Assembly: GCA_028829895.1 (NCBI GenBank)
Contig: CM054177.1
Span: 49,360,164 to 49,424,163 of the forward strand
Direction: 5' to 3'
DNA from: Sinotaia quadrata
Lineage: Eukaryota > Mollusca > Gastropoda > Architaenioglossa > Viviparidae
Length of the DNA stretch: 64,000 nucleotides
Both the position numbers and the translations under genes were made by a program. Shown in pieces: positions 13,001 through 28,000 of the stretch. The notes under the pieces were generated by a model. It made no database searches. It saw only the letters and a program-made list of their open reading frames with translations, and was not told the DNA's origin. Position 1 is the first letter of the stretch, and each line of letters begins with the position of its first letter.

Positions 13001-16000
13001 TTAGTGCTTAGCATAAGATCAGATTTTTTAAGAATGTAACAGTCATATGGCATAAAATAAAAAGAGCATTATATTGAAAAATGCTAATCGAAAAACATAA
13101 GATCAGGGTTTGCTGTATATTGTTGAATAATAGTATATGAAAGCTACTCTCTACTATAACAAACATAAAACTTATACTACTACTGCTAATAAATTAGTCT
13201 GCATGCATCCATATCATTTTATGTATATCTGCTTGTCTGTCCACTCAACTGTCAAATGCACACATGTAGATGAGACTGTCTGATTATTTCAACTTTGTCA
13301 AAGGTCAGATTCTTTTCATAGTGTATATTTGTTCATTTTATTTTTTAAAAACCATATGTATCTGAAATAAATCTTCAAAAGACTGTCATCAGAATTTTTC
13401 ATAACTTTTCTAAATTCTTTTATTGTTGGTGTCTCACTGACACAATTTTTGAACAGATCTATTTTTGTCCTAGTAAGGACAGATATATTTTTATCCTTGT
13501 TTGAACATCTATTTATATCCTAGTTAGAATATTTATATTTTATCCTAGTTAAAACAGATCTATTTTTTATCCTAGTTAGAACAGATCTAGTTCTAGCCTA
13601 GTTAGAATATATCTATTTTAATCCTAGTTAAAATAGATCTATTTTTATCCTAGTTGGGACAGTTGCAGAAATCTCAGCCAGCCTCAGGAATGTTCCTGAG
13701 TCGTTCTTTGGGTCACCCTGTGTCATCGCAGACCGGAACTGAGACGATTGACAGTGACAGCAGTCAAGCAGGTAAAGAGGTCCGCCTTGGGCGGTTTGGA
13801 GCAAGGTTCTTTCACAGTGAGTACACTTGTCACATTCTGAGTGGCCAGTGCTAGGCAACCACTGCTTCCTGACTTGAATAATACACTTGCCGCAACTTGA
13901 GTGGCCAGAGCTAGGCAACCACTGCTTCCTGACTTGAATAATACACTTGCCACATTCAGAGTGGCCAGAGCTAGACAAGGGCTCATTGCTGTGTCTTGAA
14001 GTGAGTAGATACAGGAATAGCCTACACTGTGAAAGTAGTGCTTGTGAAAGGATTGGTGCCCTTAATAGAGCTGCCTTATAGTGGAAAATAATCTCAATAA
14101 GCTACAGGTCTTTTTCTTCAATAATACAGCAGTGTCATATGATAAATAATGGTATGCACTTTAAGAGGTACTGTAGATCTAAATGTTTCATTGATCAACT
14201 TTAACAATGGGGACAATAGTTAAAGGTCATATTCAATGGATATTAACTCTCTCGTGCTTGTTGGTCCTCACCTAGTTCAGATTCTTCACATCCCTCATTT
14301 CTTTCCAGTTTTGTTGTGTTATTAAAGCATTCAGTCTCTGGGAATGGAGATAAATTATTTGTAAAAATTCAGCAGAAGAATAAATGTTATCATAGGCAAC
14401 ATTAGCATAAAGCAAGAGAACATATAGTAGATAGTGTCAAGCAAGAGAACATATAGTAGATAGTGTCAAGCAAGAGCCTCATGTAACCAGATCTAGTGTC
14501 AGATAAGAGTATGGTGTTTTGCAAGAGATATATTTAGCCAAGTATAGTGTCAAAATGTAGCCAGGTATAGTGTCAAGTTAGATTAGCCAGGTATAGTGTC
14601 AAGTGAGAGTAGCCAAGTATAGTGTCAAACAAGAGTAGCCAAGTATAGTATCAAGCAAGAAATACATATAACCAAGTATAGTATCATGCAAGAAATACAT
14701 GTAACCAAATATAGCCAAGTATAGTGTAAAGTTAGATTAGCCAGGTATATTGTCAAACGAGTAGCCAAGTATAGTATCAAGCAAGAAATACATATAACCA
14801 AGTATAGTATCATGCAAGAAATACATGTAACCAAGTATAGTATCATGCAAGAAATACATGTAACCAAATATAGCCAAGTATAGTGTAAAGTTAGATTAGC
14901 CAGATATAGTGTCAAACAAGAGTAGCCAAGTATAGTATCAAGCAAGAAATACATGTAACCAAGTATAGTGTCAAACAAGAGACACATATAACCAAGTATC
15001 ATGTCATGTAAGGGTTACATTTAGCCAAGTATAGTTTCAAGCAAGAGATACATATAGCTATGTATATTATCAAGCAAAAGTAGTCAAGTATAGTATTTAA
15101 CCAAAGTATAGTATTAAGCAAAGATGTATATATCCAAGTATATATCAAGCAATAGATTATGTAGCCAAGTATAGTGTCAAGCAAGAGATACATATAGTCA
15201 AATATATGTTTGCATTTTAGATTAAGAAAACAAAAACTTGCATTGAAGCCTAGTGTCTTGTAATAGAGACATTGTTACCTAGAATAGTATCCAAACATTT
15301 ATTCATACCAATTAAAGCCAGTTAAGTGATACTTTTTAATATAGTATTAAGTAAGCAATACTTTATAGCCAAGAAAATACATCATATATATAGTAGTAAG
15401 CAAGTATTATGTTTTAGAAAGAAAATGCATCATATAATATACAACCAGCAATACTTTATAAGCCAAGAAAATGCATTATATAATTTTAAGCAAGTGATAT
15501 TTATAGCCAAGAAAATACATCATATGATATTAAGCAAATGGTAAATTTATAGCCAAGAAAATACATTATTTAGTATTAAGCAAATGATAACATTTTAGCC
15601 AAGAAAATACAGCATATGGTATACAAGCAATACTTTATAATCCAAGAAAATGATTTAAGCAAGTAATATTTTGTAAGCAAGAAAATACATCCTATTATAT
15701 TAAATAATAATGTTGTAGCAAATAGAGTGTATCAAAGTCTGATAAATCGTGAATATATTTGTTTCCTGCATCATTTTATTTACATTTTTAATTTTATACA
15801 TTTTATGTGTGTGCTACAGATGTTTTTGTTTCTGGCATTATTGCTGTTGAGATTTTTGTACATTTTATGCTAGTGGTATTTTTTCTTCTGGCATTATTGC
15901 TTTTAAAATATTTTTTGCCTGTAGTGATTTTACTTCTGGCATTATTTGCTGGGTTTTTTGTTTTTTTTTATATTTTATGCTAGTGGTGTTTTTGTTTGCA

Positions 16001-19000
16001 TTCCTGATCTGTTTAAAGATCACATTTGCATATTTTTTGGTTTTCCATAATAATTTGTTTCAGTAAGTTTATTTCACATAAGTTTATTTTTCTTTTCAAA
16101 CATGCAGTTGCAACTAATTATATAACATAATAGAATATTTTTTTTATTATAAAACTTAATGTAAAATACATTAATAAATAATGGATTTCTTTGTTTTATC
16201 ATCAGTTGCATAGAATGAAACATTAAAATGATATATAATCCGTTTAATCGTTGCAATAAATAGTCACCAAAGAGAACTGTATTGATTATTCTAACAGTGT
16301 ATTTGTAACAATTAAATAAAGTTTAGAGTTAAAAATAATTATTTAAAATTTTGTTTCTCTGAAAATTTACTTTTAGTTCTAAAATTAATATTTCTGTTTT
16401 AAAAAAATTATATCCTTAATGATTACTGGAATAATATTGTTAACATTTTCACCTTCAAGTAAATTAATACAGTTTTAGTTATAAATAATCAAAATCATTT
16501 ACTTCTACAGCATTGCATAAGTAATGTCTGAGAATATATAGAGATTTATTATAAATATTTAAGAAGCATTTGAAAATTCTTTAACCTGCACCTTGCTTTT
16601 CAGATATTAAATAAGCATCATCCTTCTAGGGGAGAGAAAATGAATCTAATAATTATGATCATACTTTTAATAGTTTTTGTATATAATATTTGTTTTTACT
16701 TTTGAAATTTATTCCATTACAAGTATTATTATATGTCACTTAACATTCTGTCACTGTCATCAACTGCTATTGAAACATTCTGTCTCTCTCCCTGTGTGGG
16801 AATGGAAACAGTTTTACAGTTTTCAAAACTTGCTAAAGTTATTTGTACCTTAGTGATACTCCTGGTTAGACACAATTCTAGCTTTGTATTTCCATTAAGT
16901 CAGGGTGTTGTTAAATGTCTGAATTTTTTTTTTTTTCATAAAAACATTTATTTTCTTTCAGTACCTGAAAAGACTGGGACAGAGAGTTCCAACAGACTTC
17001 AGTCCCTTATCTCTAAGTACCGTAGTCATAGCAATGAGCCTGCTACTGGAAGTGATTCAAAGCGGGGATTCAAGCAGCCAGGTGCCTCATCTTCTGTTTT
17101 CCGAGCAGGTGTAAGTTCAACTAAAGGCCGCAGTTTCATTATAGCATCACCCAAAGCACCACTTTTAAACTCAGACTCTGAGTCATCTGCAGTGAAATCA
17201 AAAGATAACTCATCCCCAAAGACTGGCAAAAAGCTCCCTCCTCCACCCCCACCCAAGCCAGAAAGACCCTTTGTGAGAAGCCTGTCAGCTACTGAGAGTG
17301 GAGCAAAATCTGTTGGAGCAGTTTCTGACCCATTGAATGACTCACAAGAGCAGAACGACATTACTTCACTAATTCAAAAGTAAGTATACTGTCTTTTCAC
17401 AGACTTGCTGCATAAGGTTCTGATGATTTTGATTTAATATTTTTATTTTCTTGTTGTCAAGAGAATGTTTGGTTTTTTGTCTCTGACTTTCTGTTTACTT
17501 TTAGAATCATTGAATTGTTTTGGCTGATATCATTTAAACATTGCCATTCCATAATGGCAACTAGTTTTGGTTTTCCATGTTATTTAGCACTGTACCACCC
17601 ATAACCTACATTGCCATTCCATAATGGCTAATGTGCATTTCCAACTAGTTTTGGTTTTCCATGTTATTTACATTCACATTAGCCACTTGTCTCTGTAGCA
17701 CCATATAAGTTCTTTTGCATTCCTGAAGTTAGTTAAGTTTGTATTTTAACAATACTATACCAAACCTTCATTCAGTTAAGTCTGTTTTTAACTATACTAT
17801 AACAAACCTGCTTTCAGTTAAGTCTCTGTGTTTAACTGTACTATACCAAAAGTGCAGTCAGTTAAATCTGTTTATTTAAGTATATTTAACAGTATTTTAC
17901 CAAACCTGCAGTCCTTTAAATCTGTACATTTAAGTATATTTAACAATATTTTACCAAACCTGCAGTCAGTTAAGCCTGCATATTTAACTTTACCAAACTT
18001 GAGATCATTTAAACCTGTCTATGTAATATACTTTACCATCCTAAGTCAGTTAAACCTGTATATTTAACTATACCAAACCTAAAGTCAGTTAAGCCTGTAT
18101 ATTTAACTATACCAAATGTGATGTCTTTTAAATATATCTTTTAAAATTTAACAGTACTTTACCAAAGAATTTTCTTCTTCTTGATCGATTGATTGATTGA
18201 TCAATTTTTCTTTTCATCTCTAATCATTTGCATCAGAAACAAAATGTGGGAAAACCAGACAACATATATTTAGATATAGAAACAAAAGGAGGCAATATTT
18301 ACAGCTTCATTCAAAGAATTCTCTTAATATCATTGACGTATTTTCTCACTAACGAATTGCACATAACTAAAGATATTTATTCCATCACTTATTTCCCTTT
18401 GACAAATTGGGTGTGTGCTGCTTTTCATTTACTGTTGTGCTTTGTGCTTTGTATTTTAATCACATATATTATTAAATGGCTGCACTTTTAAATTTTATAA
18501 TATATATTTTTTAATTGTGTTTTATTGTGTCAGTTTATTTTTGTGTGGGTATTAAGTAATTTATTTCTGATCCTGATGTAATCTTGTATCACTCATTAAT
18601 AACATTTGCTCTAGCATATAATGTGTGTATATGCATGCATATTGGTGTGATTCATTCTCTACAATCTGTTATTTGGTTTGTTTTTTTACTGTTATCTTTT
18701 TCTTGGCTGTCTTGTTGCTGAATCCCAAAACAGTTTGCCAGCTTTGTCATTTACCAAGATAATTTCTCATTATGTGTACTTTATGCTCATATTATATTTG
18801 AGACCACATGATCATTACTATAATCAGACAAAAATTATGTTTTAAATAGATTTTGTGTAATAATAAATTATTTTATTGCTTTTAGAAAATTAAAGAATAG
18901 TCATTTTTGTTTATTTTGATTGAAAGCATCTGTTGTAAAAAGTCCAATGTTTTAGTGCACCATCTTTAGCATTTAAAATAAAATATTTTATTAAAACATT

Positions 19001-22000
19001 TGTTTCTATCTGTTTTTGGGAAAATAACTTTTGTAAAATTGATTTGTTAAATCATTGACTTTGCCAAAAATAAAGTTGTAATAGCATCATTATACTATAT
19101 TTCACACATTTTTATAGTGCAGTTAATATACCACAATGCAATTAATATAATACACACACCACACTTTCTCAAATAGCACAAAAATTATCCCAGTGCACCA
19201 TACACTACTACAACACACCATATTTCACAACACTGCACACCAATGCACACCATGTCATATAATATCACTACACCATATTACGCTACTGCAACACACCATA
19301 TCATATAATATCACTACACTATATTATGCTACTGCAACAGACCATATCATATAATATCATTACACCATATTACGCTACTGCAACACACCATATTTCACAA
19401 CAATGCATACCATGTCATATAATATCAGTGCACCATATTGCAATTCTCCACACAGCATACCATATACTACACCACTATATAACACAGCAGACTTCCATAT
19501 CACATCACCACATAATCAAACCACACACCATTTTATCACATCACACAAATGCTATCACATCATGCCACCATATCAAATCACCATGCCACATGATCATATT
19601 ATATCACACCACAAATGCCCATATTATATCGCACCAGCATATCACATCACACCACAAACATCCCTATCACATCACCCACCACCCTTATGTCATACCACAA
19701 ACACCTATATCACATCACACTAAAAGCACCCATTTCACATCACACCATAATGGAAGGTATTGTACTATAACATAATGTTTCAGAAAAATATAAAAACCTT
19801 TTGTGGCAACCTAACAATGTTAAGAAAATTCTCAATCATATTTTTCCTACTGAAAAAGTGGACAAACATCTTAATATGATACATATTATGCCTTCATCAT
19901 AAACCAAAGTATGTATATGGTACTGTACCAGATTATGCTTTCAACTAAGTCATAAGCCAAAGTATGCATGCAGTAAATTACTAGTCTATTACACTATATG
20001 AAGTGAAGATTAATTGAAACTTTTTCTTTGATTAACAAGGAATAGAAGCAAAGATTTCAGTTAATTTATAGAGATTGAATTAAATTGTTATTCACTTAAT
20101 TGGTGTCACTTAAAGTAAGAAATCGTTTTTCATATCTTTGTGTTTATCTAAAGTCAATATGAGCATTATTCCCATTCTTCAAGAGAAAAATTGTAACTCT
20201 CATTGGAAGTGTGCATCACAATTTTCTATCTTCTGTTTTACGTTTGCTAAGAAGTGTCACTTTCATACACAAGTTTTGATATTCTTATTTATATATTTTA
20301 GTTATGTCACCAGTTTTTGGTGTTGGTGTTGAAAAATTGTAACCAGTTTTTGACATTGAACTACTGATAGCTCATTCAAGTTAAATTAACACTGAAATCA
20401 CCATCCTTTCAAATGTGGTGAACAAGAGTTTAAATTCTGTATATATAAATACATATTGCTAAAAAGCCCCAGATATATGCCAACAATTTCAGTTCTTTAA
20501 AATGTTTAAATCAAAATTTAATCATTATTTTTGTTGAATTGATAACACTATAGTGTACAGGATAAACACAAATCAAAGCTCTCACTGATGCATGAAATGG
20601 TCACTTCACTTAGAAACCATGACAACAAACAAATGACAAAAGAATGGTTACATGCTTTGAATCAGAATTCATTCAACACATACTTTATGCATTGTGTGCA
20701 TTTAATATCCGCAAGAGAATGGGACACCTGCATCAAACCTTGAGTATAAATGAGATCTTCCATAGAAATTGATGTCACCATCACAGTCACACATTGTAAG
20801 GAGAGTAAGATTGTGCATATTGGTAACATTGAAAATTTTACAGAAATATGTTTTTGAAATTTGCTGTATTTAATCATAATGTCTCTTACTGTTGAGTTAG
20901 CTTATTTCCACATTGACCAAGAGTCCCATTTACATGGTCTTTAAGTCAAGATAACTTTTATTTAGCATCTTTTAAATCATGAGAGTAGTTATATCAACAG
21001 TTTTCAAATAAATATAATTTATAAATTACCACTATTCAGATAAAGATAACTGATAAATTATTGTCTTGTCACATCAAAATAATTGCTAAATTATGACCAG
21101 TCAGATACAAAAAATAAATAAACTGGTGAATCACAATCTAGATAACTGTAAATTAACACCATTCACATCAAGATAAATGTTAACTTATTACCATTCAAAT
21201 CATGATAAATTTTCATCCTTCAAAAAAATTATGATGACTAATAGGTTACCACTATGCATATCAATGTTACTATGACATGTATAGATGAATATAACTATAG
21301 ATGTTGGTATTAGGTGTTACTCTCACTCCATCTGCAGCCAAAGGCACATATACAATCACAGAGTGATGTGATTGGTCATTCATCAGATTGATACACAGGT
21401 ATAGCCTTGCCCCTAGTCACACTCACTCATGCCTAGACAGGTGTAGACTTGCCTCCAATCACACCCATGCCTAGACAGGTGTAGACTTGCCCCCAGTCAC
21501 ACTCACTCATGCCTAGACAGGTATAGATGCTCCCCATCACACCCACTTGTGCCTAGACAGGTATAGACTTGCCCCCCCCCCCAGTCACACCCACTCATGC
21601 CTAGAGGTATAGACTTGCCCCCCAGTCACACCCACTCATGCCTAGACAGGTGTAGACATGATAAAATTAACAAAAGTCAGATGAATGAATTGCTAGTATT
21701 TAATGTTTAATAAAAGGGTAGATTGAAATCACTGGCTGCTTAAAGATATAAAATATTAAAACAAACCAATTTTATATTTACACAATAGACATGCGAAGTC
21801 TTTGTAAATAATGTTATAACTACAATTATAACAAGTATTTACTCATTTTAAGTGAGCATTACTTGATTAAAGTCAGTAAGTTTACACTCTTCAAATATAA
21901 CTTGAAATTTTATCTTCACCAGGGCTGATGATTTTGTAGTATATTATTTCCACCAGGAAAGATACTTCTAAACACCATAGTCAAATAGAGGATGTCTTCA

Positions 22001-25000
22001 GGAATGCTAACTGAAGATGGGTGACTGACAGCTAGAGCTAGAGTGAAGTAGACTAGTACCTTGGATCTGAAATGTAGCTTGTAGCTTTCACCAGAACTGA
22101 GACAAACAGAAGCCAGACTGTACACACTTATTTTAAGTACAGTAGAAAGTTCTCCAGCTTGAAAACCACTGTAAAACATTTACAGTCTGACATCAAGTGA
22201 TAAGTAGATTTAATACATGCAGGAATCTTATATTAATTAAGGCAATAATGCACAGTGCTTGTATGTAGACATCCTTTAAAAAAATCCACTTTTACAAATC
22301 TGTAACAATAGTTATGATTTCCACTAACAAGAATTACAGTCTTATAACTGAATAGCCACAATGTGTGACAGGGCACTAGACAATAGCAAAAATTATCAAG
22401 AGCTGATTTAAGAACTTAGTGTATTGTGATAAGGAAAGTGTTGGCCACACATTAGCCAATCCATCTTGTTTGGTTTTGCCTTTATTGATCCACAGCTGTT
22501 TTTTTTCAAATTTTTGATTTTAATTACTAATTTAAAATCAACATTTTATGTATATTTTAGGTTACATACAAAATTTAAATTAGTGACTCAGTTATAATTT
22601 ATATTTGATATTTATACTGACTAAATGATTTAGTTATGATTCAGTGGGAAAGCACTATATGTCTTAAATGTATGTGTTATTTTGCAAGGTTTGATGAGGT
22701 AGCTGAATTTTCCTGAAGTATTTTGGGGTCAGGCTCAAAGAATCATGGTGAGATCTGTGATGCACACTTTTTTCCCTCCGTTGCTTCTGAAAAATTTGTG
22801 CCATTATTCCTTTTGATTTGATTGTTTTCCAGTTTCTCTAGTTTATTTCTTCTGTAATGTCTAGTTTCTATTAAAGTCATTGTTGGACATTTAGATTTGC
22901 ACTAAGTGGTACATTGTTTTTTGCACATCAGAATAACTCACTGTGTCTTTCTCATTGAATAGAAAAGTACTTGCTTTTCTTGCAGTTTTGTTTTAGTTGA
23001 TATTGCTGTCAGTTTGATATAGTCATTGACTCCAGCTTGATAAATAGCCTACATTTTCAAATTTTGTTAGATTTCATACACTTTTTATAGTTATAAATAT
23101 TTCTAGGTGTGTGTGTGTGTGTGAGCGCGTGCATGCACATTTAAGATTTTATGCACACAATCATAATGTTTGAGCTATTTCAAAAAACCCTTGTCTGTGC
23201 AAGCTGTTTTCCTTTGAGCAGTTTTATTCTTCCTCTGGCATTAATTAGCTATAGTTATTTTGTTCTTCATTGATACTTCATTTTTCTTTGGGGTACTTTT
23301 AAAAACAATATCTCTGGTTCTAGATCAGAGTATTTTTCTTAGTGTTTTGTCTTTTTATGTTCTTGCTTTTTTATTTCTTTATTGTTTATGCACTTAAGCT
23401 TTTTGTCATTGCACCATTATTCTAATAAGAAATTTAAGGTAAGTCTGTGGAATCCAATCTTTATTCTAAAAAAAAATACTTTTATGTAATATAGTTAAGA
23501 CTGTTGACACCAATCTCTGTTCTTAAAAAAATACTTTTATGTAATATAGTTGGGACTGTTGACACCAATCTCTATTCTGAAAAAACTTTAAGGTAATATA
23601 GTTGAGACTTAGTTTTTGTTTTAAATACTCTTTTTACATAAACAATTGCATGTAGCATTTCCAGATAAGTAAATAAATTTAAATTGTATGTAGTTGTTTG
23701 CTTTTTTTTATTTTTTTTACAAAGAAATATTATTCATTTTATATTTTTACAGTACTTTTTAATTTCATTTTCATATTTATTCTCACAAAATCTTATGAAA
23801 TTATTAAAGTTGTTTAGTTAAATTAATGTACATTTAATTAATAAGTCATGCAATTAATTTAGCAATTAAAGATAAATTATTAGCCAATTATTTAATGAAA
23901 CTATATATATAATTTAGCATTCAGAATCATTTTACATTTTTTTTTTATCTTGTATGCATTCAAAATATATCAGTTAGAACCATTATATCAAAGTGCAGAT
24001 GTTCTGTTGATGCATTATGTTTTAATTTAGTAATATAATTTTAACTTTTTCACTCCTTTGTGACATAATTGGCATGTATTTTAGATATCAAAATTGTTTT
24101 TCAAACTTACTAACTCATTATGTATATTAATCAAACTATAGATCTTAATGATCATGTATAAATATAAACTTGAAATTAATTTATGAACTTTTAATGGTTA
24201 TTGATCAATCAAACTATTTTATGTTTGCTTTCATATCATATCTAAAAGAAATACACTTAACTTTAATTCTTTGCAATCATTTTGATGCTTAAATTTAATG
24301 AATATTTCATTTCATAATTTAAAATAGAAATTAATTTATCCAGCCTGTAATGCTTATTTGAACTACCTTTACATATTTGTTTTCAAATTTAAATTTTAAA
24401 GATTATTTTATTTAAAAGGAAATACTATCCTTGCTACCTTCATTTCATATCTCATTCCAAATTTATTTAAGCGCACATAGTTAAAATTTTGGTTCCATTG
24501 TTTTATTTATTAGTGTATTAGTTTACATAAAATGTATAGCTAATTAATCTTCAATATAAGATCTTTCATTGCATAATAATATTAAACAATTAATAGGAGA
24601 GATACTAGAGGAAAAATGTTCATTTCTCTCATATTACACAGCTTCATTAATAGAAGAGAGATCAATTTAAGAATGTTATTTCACAATATTATGCCACAGT
24701 TTGATTAATAGGATATATATATTTTCCTAAAATTATAGATACATTAAAAGCAAATAAAATTTTCATTATTTTTAATTTCATTAGTTACATATATATTAAA
24801 ATTTCTATCAATATATTATTATTACAATACCAATTAATTATTATATAATCTGTTTGAAACTAAGTTTATAATGTTGAATATGCTTAAACACTTAGACATT
24901 GCATTTTGTTGAAAATCTTTAAAATGCAGTGTATTATATTTAATGGTTGCTCTGTTAAATGGTGTGCTCTGAAAAAGGCTGGATGTTGGCATGTGTTTGG

Positions 25001-28000
25001 CGTGGTTTGCTTTTGGTGCCTTTTTCCTTTCTGCACTCATCTTGCTCTGTCACTAACATTCTCACACCCCCTCCTCCTGTCTCCTTCCATTCACTTGCAG
25101 AAAGCCTGCCAGCACCACACCTAATCCTATGCTTTCCATCCACCCACCGAAAATCACAAGTAAGATTATTGCGAACCTTCTCCGAACCAACAGACAGTGT
25201 TGACTTTGTGTATGGCTTGCTGTGCTGTGTGCTGCCGCTACTGCTGTAAGTCTCATAAAATTCATGGATGTCATGAGCACAATTTTCAGCACAATTTTAA
25301 AAAGATGTTAGTGTGTAATATGTCAAACCTTAAAGAGGATTTTAAAAAAATATAAGTATAATTGAAGTGATAGTACATGGATTCTTTGATGGCAATACAT
25401 GTGTAACAAGTTGAATCAAAAAATTAATTCCTTGAAACAGATTACTTTGGTTCAATCAGTTGTAGTGTGTGCAGTGTAAGATAAATGTCAAACCAAGTGG
25501 AGTAGAGTACATTGTTGACAATTGAAGTGTGTATGGTGTGAGACAAGTGTCTTTTGTCAAGCTGAATGAAAGTGTATATTATTTATGATTGAAAGCCTGT
25601 AACCAAAACAAGGGTTATATGTCAGTTTAATGAAGTTGCTCATTATTTACCATTGCTATATTCAAGACTTGAGACAAGATAAGTGTCTAATATGAAGCTA
25701 AATGAAGTTTGATATTATTTACCATTACAGTATGCAGGATGGGGCAGATGATAAGTACCTTATGTAAGCTAAATGAAGTTTGATATTATTTACCATTACA
25801 GTATGCAGGATGGGGCAGACGATAAGTACCTTATGTAAGCTAAATGAAGTTGTATATTATTTACCTGTGACACCAATGCCACTTAGTGGTTATGATTATT
25901 ATTATTAATTAATCATCCATAACAAATTACAAGTGATGAGAATATTAACTTATTTTATTAATAATTCTCCAGCAGACATCACTCTTCTCTCTCACTTGGC
26001 AGATATACAGGTGCTGTAAATGTTTTTTCTCTTCCACAACATTAAAGACAAACAAAATATTTCCATAGGAGAAGACAAATCCATCTTTAATCTATATTTA
26101 GTGAGCCCCCCCATCCACCCACTTTCTTCTCCAGGTTATCAATATGTGTAAGAAGGGCCAATAAATTTATTAAATCAACAATCAAACATACTTTTAACAA
26201 ATACAATGAAAAAGATTACTTGACATCAATATTTCCATGAAACCACTTTCAGATAATTTTAATATTTATGCAGTCTTATATCCTAAAACACAATTCAACA
26301 ATTTAGTTCAATACAAATCACAGGATAATTCTTATCAGAGAACAGAAATGGAGATTTTAGAGATAAAGCGATAATAGTTTGTAACAAAGCCACAAGTTTA
26401 TTGTTCACTTATTACTACTGTCAATTTCCCATGATTCCCTCCTCACATTGTAGAACATTGATTTGCTGCTACCCCTTTCTGAGAGGTTAACCTGGATGCT
26501 CCTTTGCTATTTTAGCTCATTCAATTGTAGCGATTTCCAGTAACTGTCTTGTACTAGAAATTGCTTAATGTAGTCAGCATACCTTGCCACCATACATCTA
26601 CGGAGTGCAGTGTATTCATTACACTTACACACAGCAGTAGATGATTCTTGTGTTCATTACAGTCTTAGTGGTTTATCAGTAAACCAGGAGATTCAGATAA
26701 AATGAGGAGAGGCTGCTTTTTCCCTATAAAAATACAATTAGGGAACAAATGCTAAGTTTCTAGTTTTATTCCTTTTTAACACCATTCTTTCTTATATTCA
26801 AGTCTCAACTTACAGATTCCTGCAACAGTATTTATTAGCCCGATACATGCAAATATCAGATAATAAATACAGCGTAATAGTTTTATGAGTGGGTTCACTA
26901 GAAACAATGTCAATTGTTTAGCATACCACATATAATCATCATAGTTCACAATTTGTAGAAATAATAGTCTACTCACATAATACATTTCTACATAAAACAC
27001 AAGTATAATATATCAATAGCAAAATGCATGAAATATTTCTGAATCCATTCTCTCTCAATCAGTCAGTTAACTCACCATTAAGTTAATGGTTCCTTTCATG
27101 AGAGGACTTCTTGCCACATCAAATTCAAGTGATTAGACAATAGAATTCTCTACAGCATGTAAACTTTTGATCTCACCCCATTGGCTGGTGTTGTTCTCGT
27201 AAATCTTAACCATTGGATAATTAAAACTACTCGTCCAGTTGCATTGCATCAGCAACTTCTAGCATATTCTCAAATCGAGTTGTTTACTTCCAATTCTGAC
27301 ACAAAAATACCATCATAAGGAGTGCCCAAGGTTGGGTCACTTTGACAATTTAACAATTTATATAGCAATTAAGGGATAGGCAAATTTACTCCTCCACATT
27401 ACCTTTACAGTACGTAGGATGGAACACTAGATAAGTATCTTATGTAAGCTAAATGAAGTTGTATATTATTTACCATTACAGTATGTGGGATGGAACACTA
27501 GATAAGTATCTTATGTATGGTAAATGAAGTTGTATATTATTTACCATTACAGTATGTGGGATGGAACACTAGATAAGTATCTTATGTATGCTAAATGAAG
27601 TTGTATATATTTACAAGTGCAGTATGTAAGATGTGAGACAAGTGTCATGTCAAGATGTATGCTATTTAGAGTTGTCTTGTGTAAGATATAAGATAAAATG
27701 TATCTTAAGTCTAGCTTGTATAATTTGAGATAATCCAAGTATATCACTGCAAGTATCAAGACAGTGCTGAAGTTCTTACGTTCTTAGTTCTTAATACCTG
27801 CTGTATAAACTATTATAATAAGATACATTGTAAATGTAATGAATGTCAACACATTAAAAAAAAAATGTGCAAGAGTTCTTGGAATGAAATTTCTTAGTAT
27901 GATATTTAATGTCTTAGATGGAATATTAGTGTTTGCATATATACAGCCTAGTGTGTGAGCTGGCTATACATTTGAAATTTGTTATTCATTGAAATTATAT

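Noticed and set aside
14625..15002. 125-codon minus-strand Leu/Cys/Tyr-rich frame
   Set aside because: It is an antisense reading of the CCAAGTATAGTGTC minisatellite.
17026..17361. 111-codon minus-strand frame with a glycine run
   Set aside because: It is the shadow of gene 1 exon h, whose plus-strand frame fits splice sites and phase.
19326..19775. 149-codon His/Thr/Ser-rich open frame
   Set aside because: It is a translation of the CACCATAT/CATCACACCA low-complexity array, open in two frames at once.
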